Part shown: one piece after another, positions 11,913 through 23,082 of the stretch | Numbering within the stretch: position 1 is the first letter of the stretch | Layout: each line of letters starts with the position of its first letter | Source of the DNA: Chytriomyces cf. hyalinus JEL632 | Lineage: Eukaryota; Chytridiomycota; Chytridiomycetes; Chytridiales; Chytriomycetaceae | Assembly (NCBI GenBank): GCA_025435555.1 | Contig: JAIWWG010000011.1 | Location: 248,001 to 312,000 of the forward strand | Reading direction: 5' to 3' | Length of the DNA: 64,000 nucleotides | Notes under the pieces: generated by a model | What the model was told of the DNA's origin: nothing | Databases searched by the model: none | Seen by the model: only the letters and a program-made list of their open reading frames with translations | Position numbers and translations under genes: made by a program

Positions 11913-14548
11913 CTTTCGTAAGTTTATCGTTCCATGTGTTTATTTAAAGGCTGTGAAAAGACAGTGACGACTGCAAGAATATAGGCACGCACGAATATCT
12001 TTTTATTCAAAACAAAGAAACAAAATCATCAACGCTGACTTCATACTGCCATACAGGCCACGGGCTCCGGCTCCGGTCTCCAACTCTCTGGATCATGCCC
12101 GGTCGTATACCGTCGTTTCGGCTTTTGCAACGATATTAGATAGAGGAACATACATAAAACAAAAGAAAGAGTTGGATATGCGAGGAAGATGCAGCTCGAA
12201 CGGATGGAACAACAGACAAGAGCCCAACCAGTATGGCTGCATCGACTTTGCGTCACATATCCAACTCATAACCTGAAACCGCCGCATCAAATCCCAAGTA
12301 GCCACATAGCAAGCACGTCCTATCCAACGAAAACAGGAGAGAGCAAGGATATCGGATAAGAGAGAGCCACTCGGTTGGCTGCCTGAGCGCCCTCCCCTAT
12401 CTCAGATACCTGCCGGCTGCCTGCCCATCTCCTGTGCAACACCATGTCATCACCAACCGACGCGTCGTCAACACGGCCCCGCGCCTTCGGTGCTGGAACC
12501 ACTTTTTGCTCTTACGAGAGGGGATGCAGTGCCCTCTGCACTTGTATGTGGGTGTGCAGTGCCCTCTGCTCTTGTGTGTTGGGTGTGCAGTGCCCTCTGC
12601 TCTTGTGTGTTGGGTATGCAGTGCCCTTTGCTCTTGTGTGTGTGGTCTTGCTCTTAGCAATTTGATCTTGAGAGGGCGGGACGCGAGGACAAGCGGTTCT
12701 TGTGGTGATGACGTGGCGGTGACGCGAGGAGATGACTTGCTTGGGTGACTAGGTGGGCGCGTATAGACTTGACAAATCAAGTGGCTTCAGCGCGAGACGA
12801 GGGCATAGCAGAGTTGCGAGTGCCTGTATAGAAGCAGCGTGTTGTCGATTAGAACAGACGGTGTGTGTGTGGAGGGATGAGGGGAAGTTTGTTTTGATGT
12901 GCACTCACTTTGTTTTTGGGCAAGTTTTTTTGACAACATTTTGACGTCAAGAGCGTGCCATTTATACCTACCTGCATTGAATTTCTCCGATCGACCCGCC
13001 AAAAAGCAAAGCAGCTCCCCCTTGCGGAACCTGAGCAGGCAGTATCGCCAACACCCACGATCCTCAACCGCATCTGAGCAGACTGCACCAACACCCATTC
13101 AAACTGCACCGACAGGACAGACACCGACACTGACACCGACACCAGTACCCGCATCACTGTCGCCAGCGCATCCCAACCAGCTTCGTCGTCCCCATCTTCG
13201 CTCCCGTCATTGTCCGCCGTCCTGGCGCAATCCAAACATGGGGTAGTCAAAATAAATTCTTGCCCGTACCTTCGAAACAATCCAATCAGCCCAACAGACT
13301 CGAGTTGACTCTGTTTGATGAGTGGGCCGACATCTTCGACTGCAGCGACGTATCCGAATAAGAGCTGGTCTGCATCGAAACTCCACAACCGCCACATTCA
13401 CGCGTTCCACCAAGACCAATAAGCACATGCAGGCGCATGGAGATTGATCCAATAAGCTCACTGACGCATGGTTGTTGTTGAATCATGGTCGCAACTGACA
13501 CATCCTCTTCCGCCGTTTCCCTTCGTCCATCAAAAGTATTGACAGCGGAAAAATAATACGAATTCCAATGCGCTTGAAGGGTTCAAAGGACAGCCAAATG
13601 ATACGATGAACAGCTGCGAGAGTTGTTGTCAAATTGCGATGTATTGCTCGGAGCCACAACCAAGAATCCCCCGCCATACTCGCCGAATCACAGAACAATG
13701 AAAGAAACTGATTCAAGAGCCTGAATATATCGGTTCCTCTCCTCAGAATACGAGCGCCAGGCATTGTAAAAAACATGGCGCTTTGAAGCTGGTTTCGCAG
13801 ATTTGAAAGATGATCCGAAATAAATTCAACTGGCCGTGTCACACTTGAAATATTGTCTGGACGTTATTCGAGTGGCCGTCCCGTTGAGTAAGGCTGGAAT
13901 ATCTCGATCATTGACACGCAGTCGAGGCAGGTCATCTGACGAGAAGGTACGCAGTTCTCAAACCTGTTTACTGCGTAATCAGCGAGTGCAGTTCCTGGCC
14001 AGGGGTCATAAACAGATCGAGTGATTGTGTCTCACGTCGTTGCTTTGAATGTTCCACTGAAGGGATCGTCACGCCATGAGGGCAACTAAAACGACTCTTT
14101 CAGGGCATTTGTCCGCGCAACCTTTGCGACCAGTTGGGCAAGTTGGTGTCATTGATTGACCGACAAAGAGATGGACGTCCTGTTCAAAGGTTATTATTTT
14201 TGTGAAGATCAATGACAATGACATATCGAATGCTCAGGCATCGGCAGCGCCCTGCTCAACTTTCCACCGTTCTTGTTGCATCTGATTGCGCGTGTCGGTT
14301 ATTTTTACCAAATAGTCTCGTTCAAACGTGATTTCCAGCCAGAGACTGGTTGGTTCAAAATCATGGGAAATTGCCTCTTTTTGGAGAAACTGGTTTCAAG
14401 TCAGTCAAGCACGCGATGAAATGCCGTTGTTCCAAACGCAACTTCTCACAGCAGTCTGCAATAAGACGCTTCTAGAATGATCTTCGTCCTTCCTTCCTTC
14501 TCAAGATGTTCAACGCGTGCGTGGAATAAATCACTGTGACGTTCAAAT
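11913..14548. other. Gene-poor stretch with no recognised gene
   Basis: About 2.6 kb without a recognisable gene. A minus-strand frame at 12041-12256 contains one hydrophobic segment followed by a basic and acidic tail and could be the end of a small membrane protein. Another minus-strand stretch, about 13286-13760, reads like protein (ends VNSSLLG) but carries in-frame stops and may be an old pseudogene. Neither is recognised. The minisatellite at 12.5 kb is listed separately. Confidence 0.35.
12521..12645. repeat. Minisatellite, about 31-bp unit, four copies
   Basis: Four tandem units of about 31 bp share the core TGCAGTGCCCTCTGCTCTTG; the two middle units are nearly identical and the outer two differ at several positions. 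On the minus strand the repeat reads as HTQHTRAEGTAHPTHKSRGH-like peptide, which I take to be incidental. Confidence 0.8.
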
Positions 14549-14580
14549 TTCAACAAGGTTCAACTCCCTTCAAAAACTAG

Positions 14581-14648
14581 TATAAAAGGAACCGTCCCCT
14601 CTTTCAAAAACAAACATCCCAACAACAGCATACAACAACAAACCAAAA
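14581..14648 (+). promoter_or_regulatory. TATA box and CAA-rich leader of family A copy A3
   Basis: TATAAAA at 14581-14587 lies 62 bp before the A3 start codon. The leader is rich in CAA (ACAACAGCATACAACAACAA). Upstream, at about 14505-14515, is the GATGTTCAACGCGT block also seen in the promoters of A2 and A4; it contains ACGCGT, the core of the MluI cell-cycle box of other fungi. Confidence 0.5.
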
Positions 14649-14816
14649 ATGCACAAGAACTCTCCAGGCGCCGTCGCTTCCTTCACCAGCAAGAACCTTG
14701 TCTTTACGCACGGCGACAGCACGGGTCTTCCCTTGTCTCGCAACTGTACCGCCGACTCGAAGCGGTCACTCAATTCGTTGCGCGCTATGTGGGCAGCCAT
14801 GTTTCGCAGACACTGA
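14649..14816 (+). CDS. Family A small protein, intact copy (A3)
   Basis: A 55-aa protein starting MHKNSPGAVASFTSKNLVFT and ending WAAMFRRH, on the opposite strand to A2 and A4. Compared with A2 and A4 the whole frame is kept, with mostly conservative changes, which suggests selection at the protein level. It is Ser/Thr-rich, lacks any signal peptide or hydrophobic helix, and ends in a W-A-x-x-F-R-R motif shared by the three intact copies. The start follows a TATA box and CAA-rich leader. A 31-bp direct repeat lies 37 bp after the stop codon. Function unknown. Confidence 0.6.
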   Translation: MHKNSPGAVASFTSKNLVFTHGDSTGLPLSRNCTADSKRSLNSLRAMWAAMFRRH

Positions 14817-14852
14817 GAATCAACTTTAAGCCAAACATCGGGCGGAAGCGAA

Positions 14853-14914
14853 ATCATGAAGGTCGTTACAGCCAGCACAAGCAATCATAAAGGTCGTTAC
14901 AGCCAGCACAAGCA
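14853..14914. repeat. 31-bp direct tandem repeat, two copies
   Basis: Units at 14853-14883 and 14884-14914 are identical except at one base (ATCATGAAGG against ATCATAAAGG). They lie in the 3' region of family A copy A3. Confidence 0.85.
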
Positions 14915-15397
14915 AGCAGCTTAACGACACACCCAAACAAAATGCACTTGCTCACATTGATGCAATATTTAGTTATGATTCTTGTAAATAAACAACATGA
15001 GCATGCGCCAATGTAAACTCCTTTGACGTGACATGAGTTTTTGTGCACAACGCGCATGTTTGACGCGTAATTCTGTCACTTTTTGATTTGGTTTTTTAAG
15101 TGTAGGATACAGGGACATGGCGCTTCTAAGTGACGCAAGACACGTTTAAACAGACGTATCCTTGCTTGCCATTTTTGTTTCACATATAGGCATAGGGCGA
15201 ACAAACAGATTGGTGATGCAGATATTGGTGTAGTTTATTTTACATAATCAGAACTAAATTCATCAATGAATGAATTGGTGGCGCTTGTTTGCAGTGGTTG
15301 TTGGACTTTTTGATGTGCTCGCTTGTTGTCACGCACACCATTCCCCATGATTTTTAAGAGAGCTGTCCGCAGACGACGTTGGGCTGGAAGGACACGA

Positions 15398-15574
15398 TCA
15401 GTTTCTGCGAAACAGGGTGGCCCACACAGAGCGCAAGGACTTGAGACTGCGGCGCGATTGGTTCGAGTCGGCGGTGCCGTTGCGCGACAAGGGAAGACCC
15501 GTTGTATCGGTGTGGGAAAAGACCAGATTCTTGCTGGTGAAGGAAGCGACGGCAGCTGGAGAGTTCTTGTGCAT
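15398..15574 (-). CDS. Family A small protein, intact copy (A4)
   Basis: A minus-strand frame of 58 codons starts MHKNSPAAVASFTSKNLVFS and ends SVWATLFRRN. It differs from A2 by a 3-codon insertion in the variable middle (SRRSLKSLR) and a few substitutions, so length changes keep the frame. A TATAAAAA box lies on the minus strand at 15635-15642, and the promoter keeps the GATGTTCAACGCGT block near 15740. The 3' region again shares the conserved end near 15240. No known domain. Confidence 0.62.
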   Translation of the reverse strand: MHKNSPAAVASFTSKNLVFSHTDTTGLPLSRNGTADSNQSRRSLKSLRSVWATLFRRN

Positions 15575-15893
15575 TTTGATTTGGACTTGGTTGGTTGTTT
15601 GGTTGGATGCTGTTATTCAATGGCAGGAGTGCGCTTTTTATACGGTTGGAAGGAAGTTGAACCTTGTTGAAAAGTGTCACAGGCAAAGCGACTGCGCCAT
15701 GTCATTGCAGTGCCACACAACCCTCATTTTGGGATTTCACGCGTTGAACATCCCTCCTTGAGAAGGGCAAATATCATTCCAAAACCATCTTCATGATGCA
15801 AGTGAAGCGCAGTGACTCAAGCGACAGAATGCCACTTGCTGCGGCACTGTAACTGCTGCGCAACGGCACAGGTCAACCATGCATAAAACCAAC

Positions 15894-16030
15894 ATGCCAG
15901 GCATCTTTAGCTCTGTCTCTACCCAATAATCACTGTTCACACCCGCACATGCTCTATCCCTGGCATCGCCCAGGTCTGACCAACCAAACTTGCGCACGGT
16001 CCCCGGACTCAATTGCCTCCTTGACTTATC
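15894..16030 (+). pseudogene. Family B small protein, decayed copy (B5)
   Basis: The plus strand at 15894 starts ATG-Pro-Gly-Ile and keeps blocks of family B (an SSVSTQ start, then ALSLASPRSDQ in another stretch), but a stop codon occurs after 11 codons and the frame is not kept. It lies next to the promoter of A4, the same A-B pairing as at 11.2-11.9 kb. Confidence 0.5.
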
Positions 16031-16264
16031 TGAAACCTAAAGTACAACTCTCAGCTACAGCCGCCCTGAATCATCTTTGCATGCTGGCAGTATAGAGTAT
16101 ATTTTACTTTATACTTGGGGTCACCATGCCTGCTTGGTCCCAATCGACAGATCTGGCACTCAATCTGACGCTCTATCCAAACGTCGCTCTATTTCGCGTG
16201 GTATTTGACAAAGGTTCCGTGCAAAACCAGACTCCCAGTTCCAAATCACAAATCAACAAAAAGC

Positions 16265-16693
16265 ATGACCAACATCCAGTCCATCCTGCTGCCGCTCTTC
16301 TTGCTGACAGCCAGTGTATACGCAACAACTATACAATGCGTGTGCCTGTGCGACGGAAAACAATATTCTTCCATCGCGACGGTCACCACCTGCAGTCACG
16401 TCTGCATAACGAGCGTTAAGATGTGGGGCGGTGAACAAGCCGCGTGTCCCAGTGGTCGCATCGGGTACTTGGAAGTCGGGCGAAACTTCTCCTAGATTGA
16501 GATTGGTGGCATTGTTGTTGGTTCTTTGCTTCTTCTCATTTGCTGTGTCTCGGCAATTTGCTGCTGTGCCAAACGTGGAAAGAGCCAGTCTGAAACTGTT
16601 GACGCCAAGCAGAAACCCTTCACATCGTGGCAAAGTTTAGCAGCCGCAATCCTTGACAAATCTATCTTTACGCGCTTGCCGTTTATGCAATAA
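16265..16693 (+). CDS. Small Cys-rich secreted or single-pass membrane protein
   Basis: An ATG at 16265 opens a frame with a clear signal peptide (MTNIQSILLPLFLLTASVYA) and a Cys-rich stretch (CVCLCDGKQY, then CSHVC). It reads to TAG at 16493-16495 (76 aa). Directly after that stop, in the same frame, comes an excellent membrane helix (GGIVVGSLLLLICCVSAICC), a basic stop-transfer KRGK and a cytosolic tail ending at 16693. The stop is removed if 16415-16495 (81 nt, GTTAAG donor, CTCCTAG acceptor) is an intron; the product is then a 115-aa type I membrane protein with a tiny five-Cys outer part. I favour the spliced form. If the intron is not used or is sometimes retained, a secreted form results. 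No known family. Confidence 0.5.
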
Positions 16694-16831
16694 ATTGATG
16701 GTGTGCAAGCGAAGGAAAACAAAACAATTCCGTACGTGGCTTCAGTAAGAACCCCCCTCACCCAACACAAACATCCGCGTCTCCAGTTTCTGATTCTCTC
16801 TCGACGTGTTCGTGTGAGTGAGTACCAATAA

Positions 16832-16999
16832 GTTCGGCGGAGCGACCAAAAACGAGGGTTTTGTTTCCATGATTTTTCATGAATTTTTTATCGTGGGTGG
16901 GCAGCTTCGCCACACTTCAAGCTATATATGAACAAGGGCGACTATCGGAATCCTTCCATCAAAACAACAACAACCAACAACAACCAACAACAACCAAAC
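16832..16999 (+). promoter_or_regulatory. Duplicated family B promoter (before B2)
   Basis: About 110 bp, from GTTCGGCGGAGCGACC to the TATA-like TATATAT at about 16923, are nearly identical to 18422-18530. Within it, 16871-16890 contains TTCATGAA, two perfect inverted heat-shock pentamers plus a degraded third. Next comes ATCGTGGGTGGGC, then the TATA box and a leader of CAA/CAACC repeats ending at the ATG. Confidence 0.6.
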
Positions 17000-17221
17000 A
17001 TGCCAGCCATCGCCAACTCTGCCTCTGCCCAGTCCTCCTCCATGTTCCCACGTGCCCAAGCCCTTTCCATGGCATCGCCGAAATCACAACCAGCATCCGA
17101 CACACGTGCCGAGTCACCGGTCTCCACTACATCAGAGTCTTCAACTGCATCCACTGCAAGTATTCTGAGCCAGCAGTCCATGACAGCTTCGGCGCTTTTC
17201 GTCGGCAACAAGTTCATTTGA
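17000..17221 (+). CDS. Family B small protein, intact copy (B2)
   Basis: A 73-aa protein, MPAIANSASAQSSSMFPRAQ at the start and SMTASALFVGNKFI at the end, Ser/Thr/Ala-rich (about 40 percent) with no signal peptide, no cysteine and only a short hydrophobic C-terminus. B3 (17836) and B4 (18590) align along the full length. The most constant parts are the first 20 residues and the last 15. Substitutions in the middle stay within Ser/Thr/Ala/Pro. The low-complexity middle suggests disorder. The start is set by the CAA-rich leader and by agreement among copies. Function unknown. Confidence 0.65.
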   Translation: MPAIANSASAQSSSMFPRAQALSMASPKSQPASDTRAESPVSTTSESSTASTASILSQQSMTASALFVGNKFI

Positions 17222-17835
17222 AGCGCTTCAGCGATAAATCCATATTCTTGCGCCAATGCTCGTATTCAACAAGCAATATTCGTATCCAACAACAATACCC
17301 TGCAAGCAAGAGGCCTGACGGCTTGAAATCTCTCGATAGCCATTTTGTGCGCCTGCTTGCGCCGACATGATTCATCTTTCAACCCATTTCAATAAAATCC
17401 CACTGATTCTTCCTATTTGAATCAAGATCTGAATTATGGAAACTGCTATCGACTGTTGTGTTTCATGCGGCTGATCTGATAGCCAAGAGCAGAAGCTGTC
17501 CATGATTATGTTCTTCATTTAACACGACCGATCGCCTCAGGACCAACAGAAGACAAAACGCCAACCCCGCATCCTCTCTTTCATATGCGGTTCATTTCAA
17601 GCGTCGTTCAAATCACGATTCAAATGCCGAGTCTGTTCTTCTTCAGACTCTCGTCAATGGTGTTGTTGGACATTCTCCAAGCTTAATTTTTGCAAATTTG
17701 AATTGAAATTCATCGTTTTATTTATGCTACTGATAATGGGTTATTCTTGCTATTGAAATGGTATTGGCTGTCGAAATGGTGCGTTGTTGCTGAGGTGGGT
17801 AGTACTGGTAAAGTTGACCTGTCAGGTCATGAAGC

Positions 17836-18057
17836 TCACAAAACTTTGCTTCCGAGAAACAAAGTCGTTGCTGTCATGGACAGCTCATGCTGGATGCTTG
17901 CAGCGGACTTGACTGTGCCAGCAGAAGTTGCTGACTGGACAGAATCAGGTGATCCTACACGCGTTTGTTGGTCGGACTTGGGGGATCCCATGCATAGGGT
18001 TCGAGAACTTGGGAACATGGAGGACTGGTCAGAGGCAGAGTTGGCGATAGCTGGCAT
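17836..18057 (-). CDS. Family B small protein, intact copy (B3)
   Basis: A minus-strand frame of 73 codons, MPAIANSASDQSSMFPSSRT at the start and LFLGSKVL at the end. It is the most diverged intact copy, with the middle rewritten (QSATSAGTVKSAASIQHELS) but length kept. It lies between B2 and B4 in the opposite direction. A minus-strand TATATAAA lies at about 18123-18130, and a perfect 10-bp inverted repeat built on CGTGGG lies upstream at 18144-18180. Its leader also carries CAACAACAA before the ATG. Confidence 0.6.
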   Translation of the reverse strand: MPAIANSASDQSSMFPSSRTLCMGSPKSDQQTRVGSPDSVQSATSAGTVKSAASIQHELSMTATTLFLGSKVL

Positions 18058-18143
18058 GTTTGGGTTGTTGTTGGATGTTCTTTGCTGTTTTGTGATGGCA
18101 GCCAGAGTGGGGGCAGCCGGCGTTTATATACTGTTGGTAAATA

Positions 18144-18180
18144 TTGCCCACGAAAAATTAAAAAACTAAATCGTGGGCAA
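18144..18180. promoter_or_regulatory. Perfect inverted repeat in the B3 promoter
   Basis: TTGCCCACGA at 18144-18153 and TCGTGGGCAA at 18171-18180 are perfect reverse complements with an A/T-rich 17-nt spacer. The half-site TCGTGGG also occurs once in the duplicated B2/B4 promoter, so it may be a shared binding site, possibly for a dimeric factor. Confidence 0.5.
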
Positions 18181-18421
18181 TGAAAATCCCTTCAATCGGC
18201 GCGTTTACTGGTCTTATTGCAAAACAGGCAGCCACAGTCCTCGTGTTACACGACTCTACCGATGCCTGACACGCTGTGTGAACAGCATTCATGCAACGAG
18301 CTGTTGCAATGCTGCGTAGCATTCCAATCCTGAACCAAGCCAACTCTCCCTCAAGTGCTGCAAGTAACGCTGAGAGCAGAGCCAGTGCCATCAACGAAAA
18401 CGGCTGGCTGTGTGGAAAAGC

Positions 18422-18589
18422 AGGTTCGGCGGAGCGACCAAAAACGAGGGTTTTGTTTCCATGAATTTTCATGAATTTTTATCGTGGGTGGGCAGCTTCG
18501 CCACACTTCAATCAATATATAACCAAGGTCGACTGTCTGAATCCTCCATCAAAACAACAACAACGAACAACAACCCAAAGCTACCAAAC
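18422..18589 (+). promoter_or_regulatory. Duplicated family B promoter with heat-shock element (before B4)
   Basis: This is the second copy of the B2 promoter. Positions 18463-18475 read GAATTTTCATGAA, three perfect alternating pentamers of a canonical heat-shock element (nGAAnnTTCnnGAAn). ATCGTGGGTGGGC follows at 18481, then TATATAA at 18516-18522 and a CAA-rich leader. Confidence 0.6.
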
Positions 18590-18808
18590 ATGCCAGCCAT
18601 CGCCAACTCCACTTCTGCCCAGTCCTCCATGTTCCCACGTGCCCAAGCTCTTTCCATGGGATCGCCGAAGCCACAAGCAGCATCCGAAACCCGTGCCGAG
18701 TCCCCCGCCTCCGCTACGTCAGAGTCTTCAACCAAATCTACTGCAAGCATCTTAAGCCAGCAGTCCATGACAGCTTCGGCGCTTTTCCTCGGCAACAAGT
18801 TCATTTAA
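18590..18808 (+). CDS. Family B small protein, intact copy (B4)
   Basis: A 72-aa protein, MPAIANSTSAQSSMFPRAQA at the start and SALFLGNKFI at the end, very close to B2: the two differ at scattered positions, and B2 has one extra Ser. The promoters of B2 and B4 are nearly identical, so this pair reflects a recent duplication of about 1.6 kb periodicity (16.83 and 18.42 kb). Ser/Thr-rich, probably disordered, with no known domain. Confidence 0.65.
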   Translation: MPAIANSTSAQSSMFPRAQALSMGSPKPQAASETRAESPASATSESSTKSTASILSQQSMTASALFLGNKFI

Positions 18809-19094
18809 AGCGTGTCAAAACGTTCAACTCTGACAATTGGCAAACGTGCCAAACGCATGCATCTGAGACATACACGGCAGCAATAGCAATTTGAACGCAA
18901 TCCTGGGTTGTTTCGAGTACGACCGGCTGATTGGAATGCTGACACAAGTATTTTAGTTGATAAACAAACGCAATAAAACACTGTATCCTGTGGGGTCATC
19001 CAGAAAAAAGGCAAACTCAATCTGAAGAAAGGCTTTCATATCTCCAACACGCATTACGCTGGTATAAAATCAGCTAACAACTACAAACATCACC

Positions 19095-20521
<1,427 letters not shown>

Positions 20522-20794
20522 TTATTTATATGTTTGTGTGGGGAGTGTAACAAGCACAATTTTAAACAAGCACAATTTTTTCTTAATTTCCGATAAACTT
20601 TGGCGAAAGAGTCTGCTGCTTTCACACGCTTTTCAACAGGTTTGCCTCCATATATCTAACACTTAAGCAGTTATAGTTGCTCGTGGTCTCATCTATTGCT
20701 CAAGTAAGTGAGTTGGATGCAGTGAAGGAAAAGTTTGAAGTGCTAAGTGGTTAGCCAAATTGTCTTCTTGCACCTATTTTTGCTGCTATCATCA

Positions 20795-20866
20795 TCCCAG
20801 ATAGTATAGTGGCTAGTATCCGCCCCTGTCACGGGCGAGACCGGGGTTCAATTCCCCGTCTGGGAG
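20795..20866 (+). tRNA. tRNA-Asp (GTC anticodon)
   Basis: A complete cloverleaf: acceptor TCCCAGA pairs with TCTGGGA, the D arm contains TAGTATAGTGGCTAGTA, the anticodon loop is CTGTCAC with GTC, and the T arm is CCGGGGTTCAATTCCCCG. Discriminator G at 20866. No intron. Confidence 0.95.
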
Positions 20867-20989
20867 CTTTCTTCTTCTCGCCTTGTCCCTTTTACCAAAA
20901 GCAGACGCAATTCGCTCTTGTGCACTTCCAAATCTATTGTTTCATCATAAAAACACATACAAACTAATAACAAACATATGAAAGAAGTT

Positions 20990-23082
20990 TCATGCTGCCT
21001 TTTGGGAGCGGTCCAAAGTCACGACAGGAGACGGGCCCAAACTTGAAGACACGTCATAAATATCGATTCTTTCAACGCGATTGTCGAAAGTGACTGTTTT
21101 AATGTTTGGTTTGTCCTGCTCTGATTTGCACGGCTCAAACAAGCTGGACTCGTTGTCGCCGTAGTTGTCCAGCACTGTTGTGACGATGCTGTAGCTATCT
21201 CTGTCCACTTGCTGTTTTACGGGGTAGATGTTTGTGCTGAGCGCCAGGTTGAGGGATTGGGTCACATCGTCAGCATTGTAATTCTGCCTTTCCTTTGGGA
21301 TTGGGTCGAATCTCCTTGCGTGTGCAGTTAAACCCGAGGCACTCTGTCTGTCCGAATAACCATGCCACGAATAAACTTGGCTTCTGTTTAACGCAGACAC
21401 GGCCGCATCCCCTCCCACACAGCTTGTTCCGAATTCGCTGCCCCCACACCGAATCACGCTTCCCCGGTTTCCTTCCAAATCAAACCCGACATCCGATTCA
21501 CAAAGTTTACGAACGGCCAAAACCTCGGCGACATTGTCCAACGTCTCTGCGCGATCGATGCTGTCAAACTCGCCGCTCGTGTCGTCTTTCTCGATTGCGT
21601 CTTTGAAGCAAGTATCGATGCTCTTTGTGTCTAATTGTGCGTTCAGAGTTGCGGCGCTGGCGTCTCTTCCTCTCGGCATTATACCACGTTCATCGGCGTC
21701 TGAACCAGGGTCGGTTGTTGTGGTTTGGCCTGGGCCATCATCACGAGTCGGAACGGGATATGCGCGCATGTATCCCTCGCAGAAACCAAACAAGGCAAAT
21801 AGAAGCACAGCCCACACTTGATACGTAATCCAGATCCAAGAGTTGACGCCGCTTTCAATTGGCAGGTCTCTTGCGTAAAGGCTTATTCCCAGTGGAACAG
21901 TGACCAGACCGAGCAGAAATAGAGTGCGGCCGATCCAATGATGGGCTGGTGAGATTTAGAGTGTTTTGATTAATTGGATAGGGTTTGAGTGCGGCCGATT
22001 TGAAAATAAAAACCTTGGCGAAAGAGCGAATGAGAAATGACTAGACTGACGCTGCCGAACGCAAGCTGCAGCACAAGCAACACCATCATTGCGAGTCCAA
22101 GGACCTGAGTTGGTGTCATTTCATGAGTCGCGTTTAAAGAGGTTTGAAGGCGAATAAGAATCAGATTTACCGGATGCCAGCCCTTGTTTGTGAAACTGAA
22201 ATGCGGCTCGCTTGTTGCAGCGACGCTGAGACCGAACGCGATTGCTGTCAGCAACATGCAGCCAACAAACAAACCGATGTGGACGGACTTCCAGCTGCCT
22301 TCCCCTCGGGATGTCTTCTTGTAGTACCGGGCAGAAATAATGCCAAGCGGACAGAGAACTGCCCAGGCAATGAACATGAGAATTCCATGCGCTTTTATCA
22401 TGGCATCGTAATGAGCATTATGAAGTTGAAGAGAGTTCTGCGACGCGTTACTTTTGTTGCTGTCGGAAGCAGAATCTTCAATTATGGTGCTTGTGTTTTG
22501 ATCACTGTTGTTATCGACCGCGAGGCCTCGAGTGTTTGTCAGAACAACGGAAGCAGGAGCCTGTTTCGCTCGAGTTAAAGCAGTAGTACGTGAAGCAAGG
22601 GCCAATGTTTTCGTGGCAGTTGTGTCAAGAATGGATGTGGTTGATGAGAGAATGGCAGAACTAGTCGCTGCTCCTGAAGCAGTGACACTGGCTGTCCCAT
22701 CATCGCTTTCATCATCAATTGCAATGGACTCCATTGTTTTGGAATACGCAGGACGCGTTGCGGAGCCTGATTTAGTGGCTGAATCGGAATTTGTGGTAAT
22801 GCCTGTCTCCGATGCAGGAAATCCAGTTTCCACCGGCGACAGAATAAATGATGCCCGCAGTGTACTTTTGCTTGCTGATGATGCGGATGCCTTGATCGAT
22901 ACACTGTCCAGATTGTCCATTACGGGAGCGGGTCCATCGATGGTGATGCTGCAACCGATTGGCTTGTGAGTTGAAATGCGACGCGTTTCCAGGGGCAAGG
23001 CAGCTTACATGATCGTCTTTTGAGGTACCGCGGCGACCAAGAATGTGCCAATGGCAAGGGACCACAATGCAGCAGATCGCAT
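20990..23082 (-). CDS. Cytochrome b561-domain membrane protein
   Basis: Three exons (23082-23009, 22948-22014, 21945-20990; introns 60 and 68 nt) give 654 aa. A signal peptide (MRSAALWSLAIGTFLVAAV) is followed by about 190 residues rich in Ser/Thr/Ala that are probably extracellular. A cytochrome b561 domain comes next: HYDAMIKAHGILMFIAWAVL, GSWKSVHIGLFVGCMLLTAI, a helix pair, then AHHWIGRTLFLLGLVTVPLG and a final helix. The conserved His residues in the helices would bind two hemes, as in ferric or ascorbate-dependent reductases. I do not see a DOMON domain in the N-terminal part. A polar cytosolic tail of about 240 residues is unusual and unrecognised. The second intron has a weak GTTTTT donor but restores a perfect family match. 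Confidence 0.85.

Noticed and set aside
12521-12645. Repeat array considered as CRISPR
   Set aside because: Units are adjacent without spacers, vary in sequence, and the genome is eukaryotic; it is a minisatellite.
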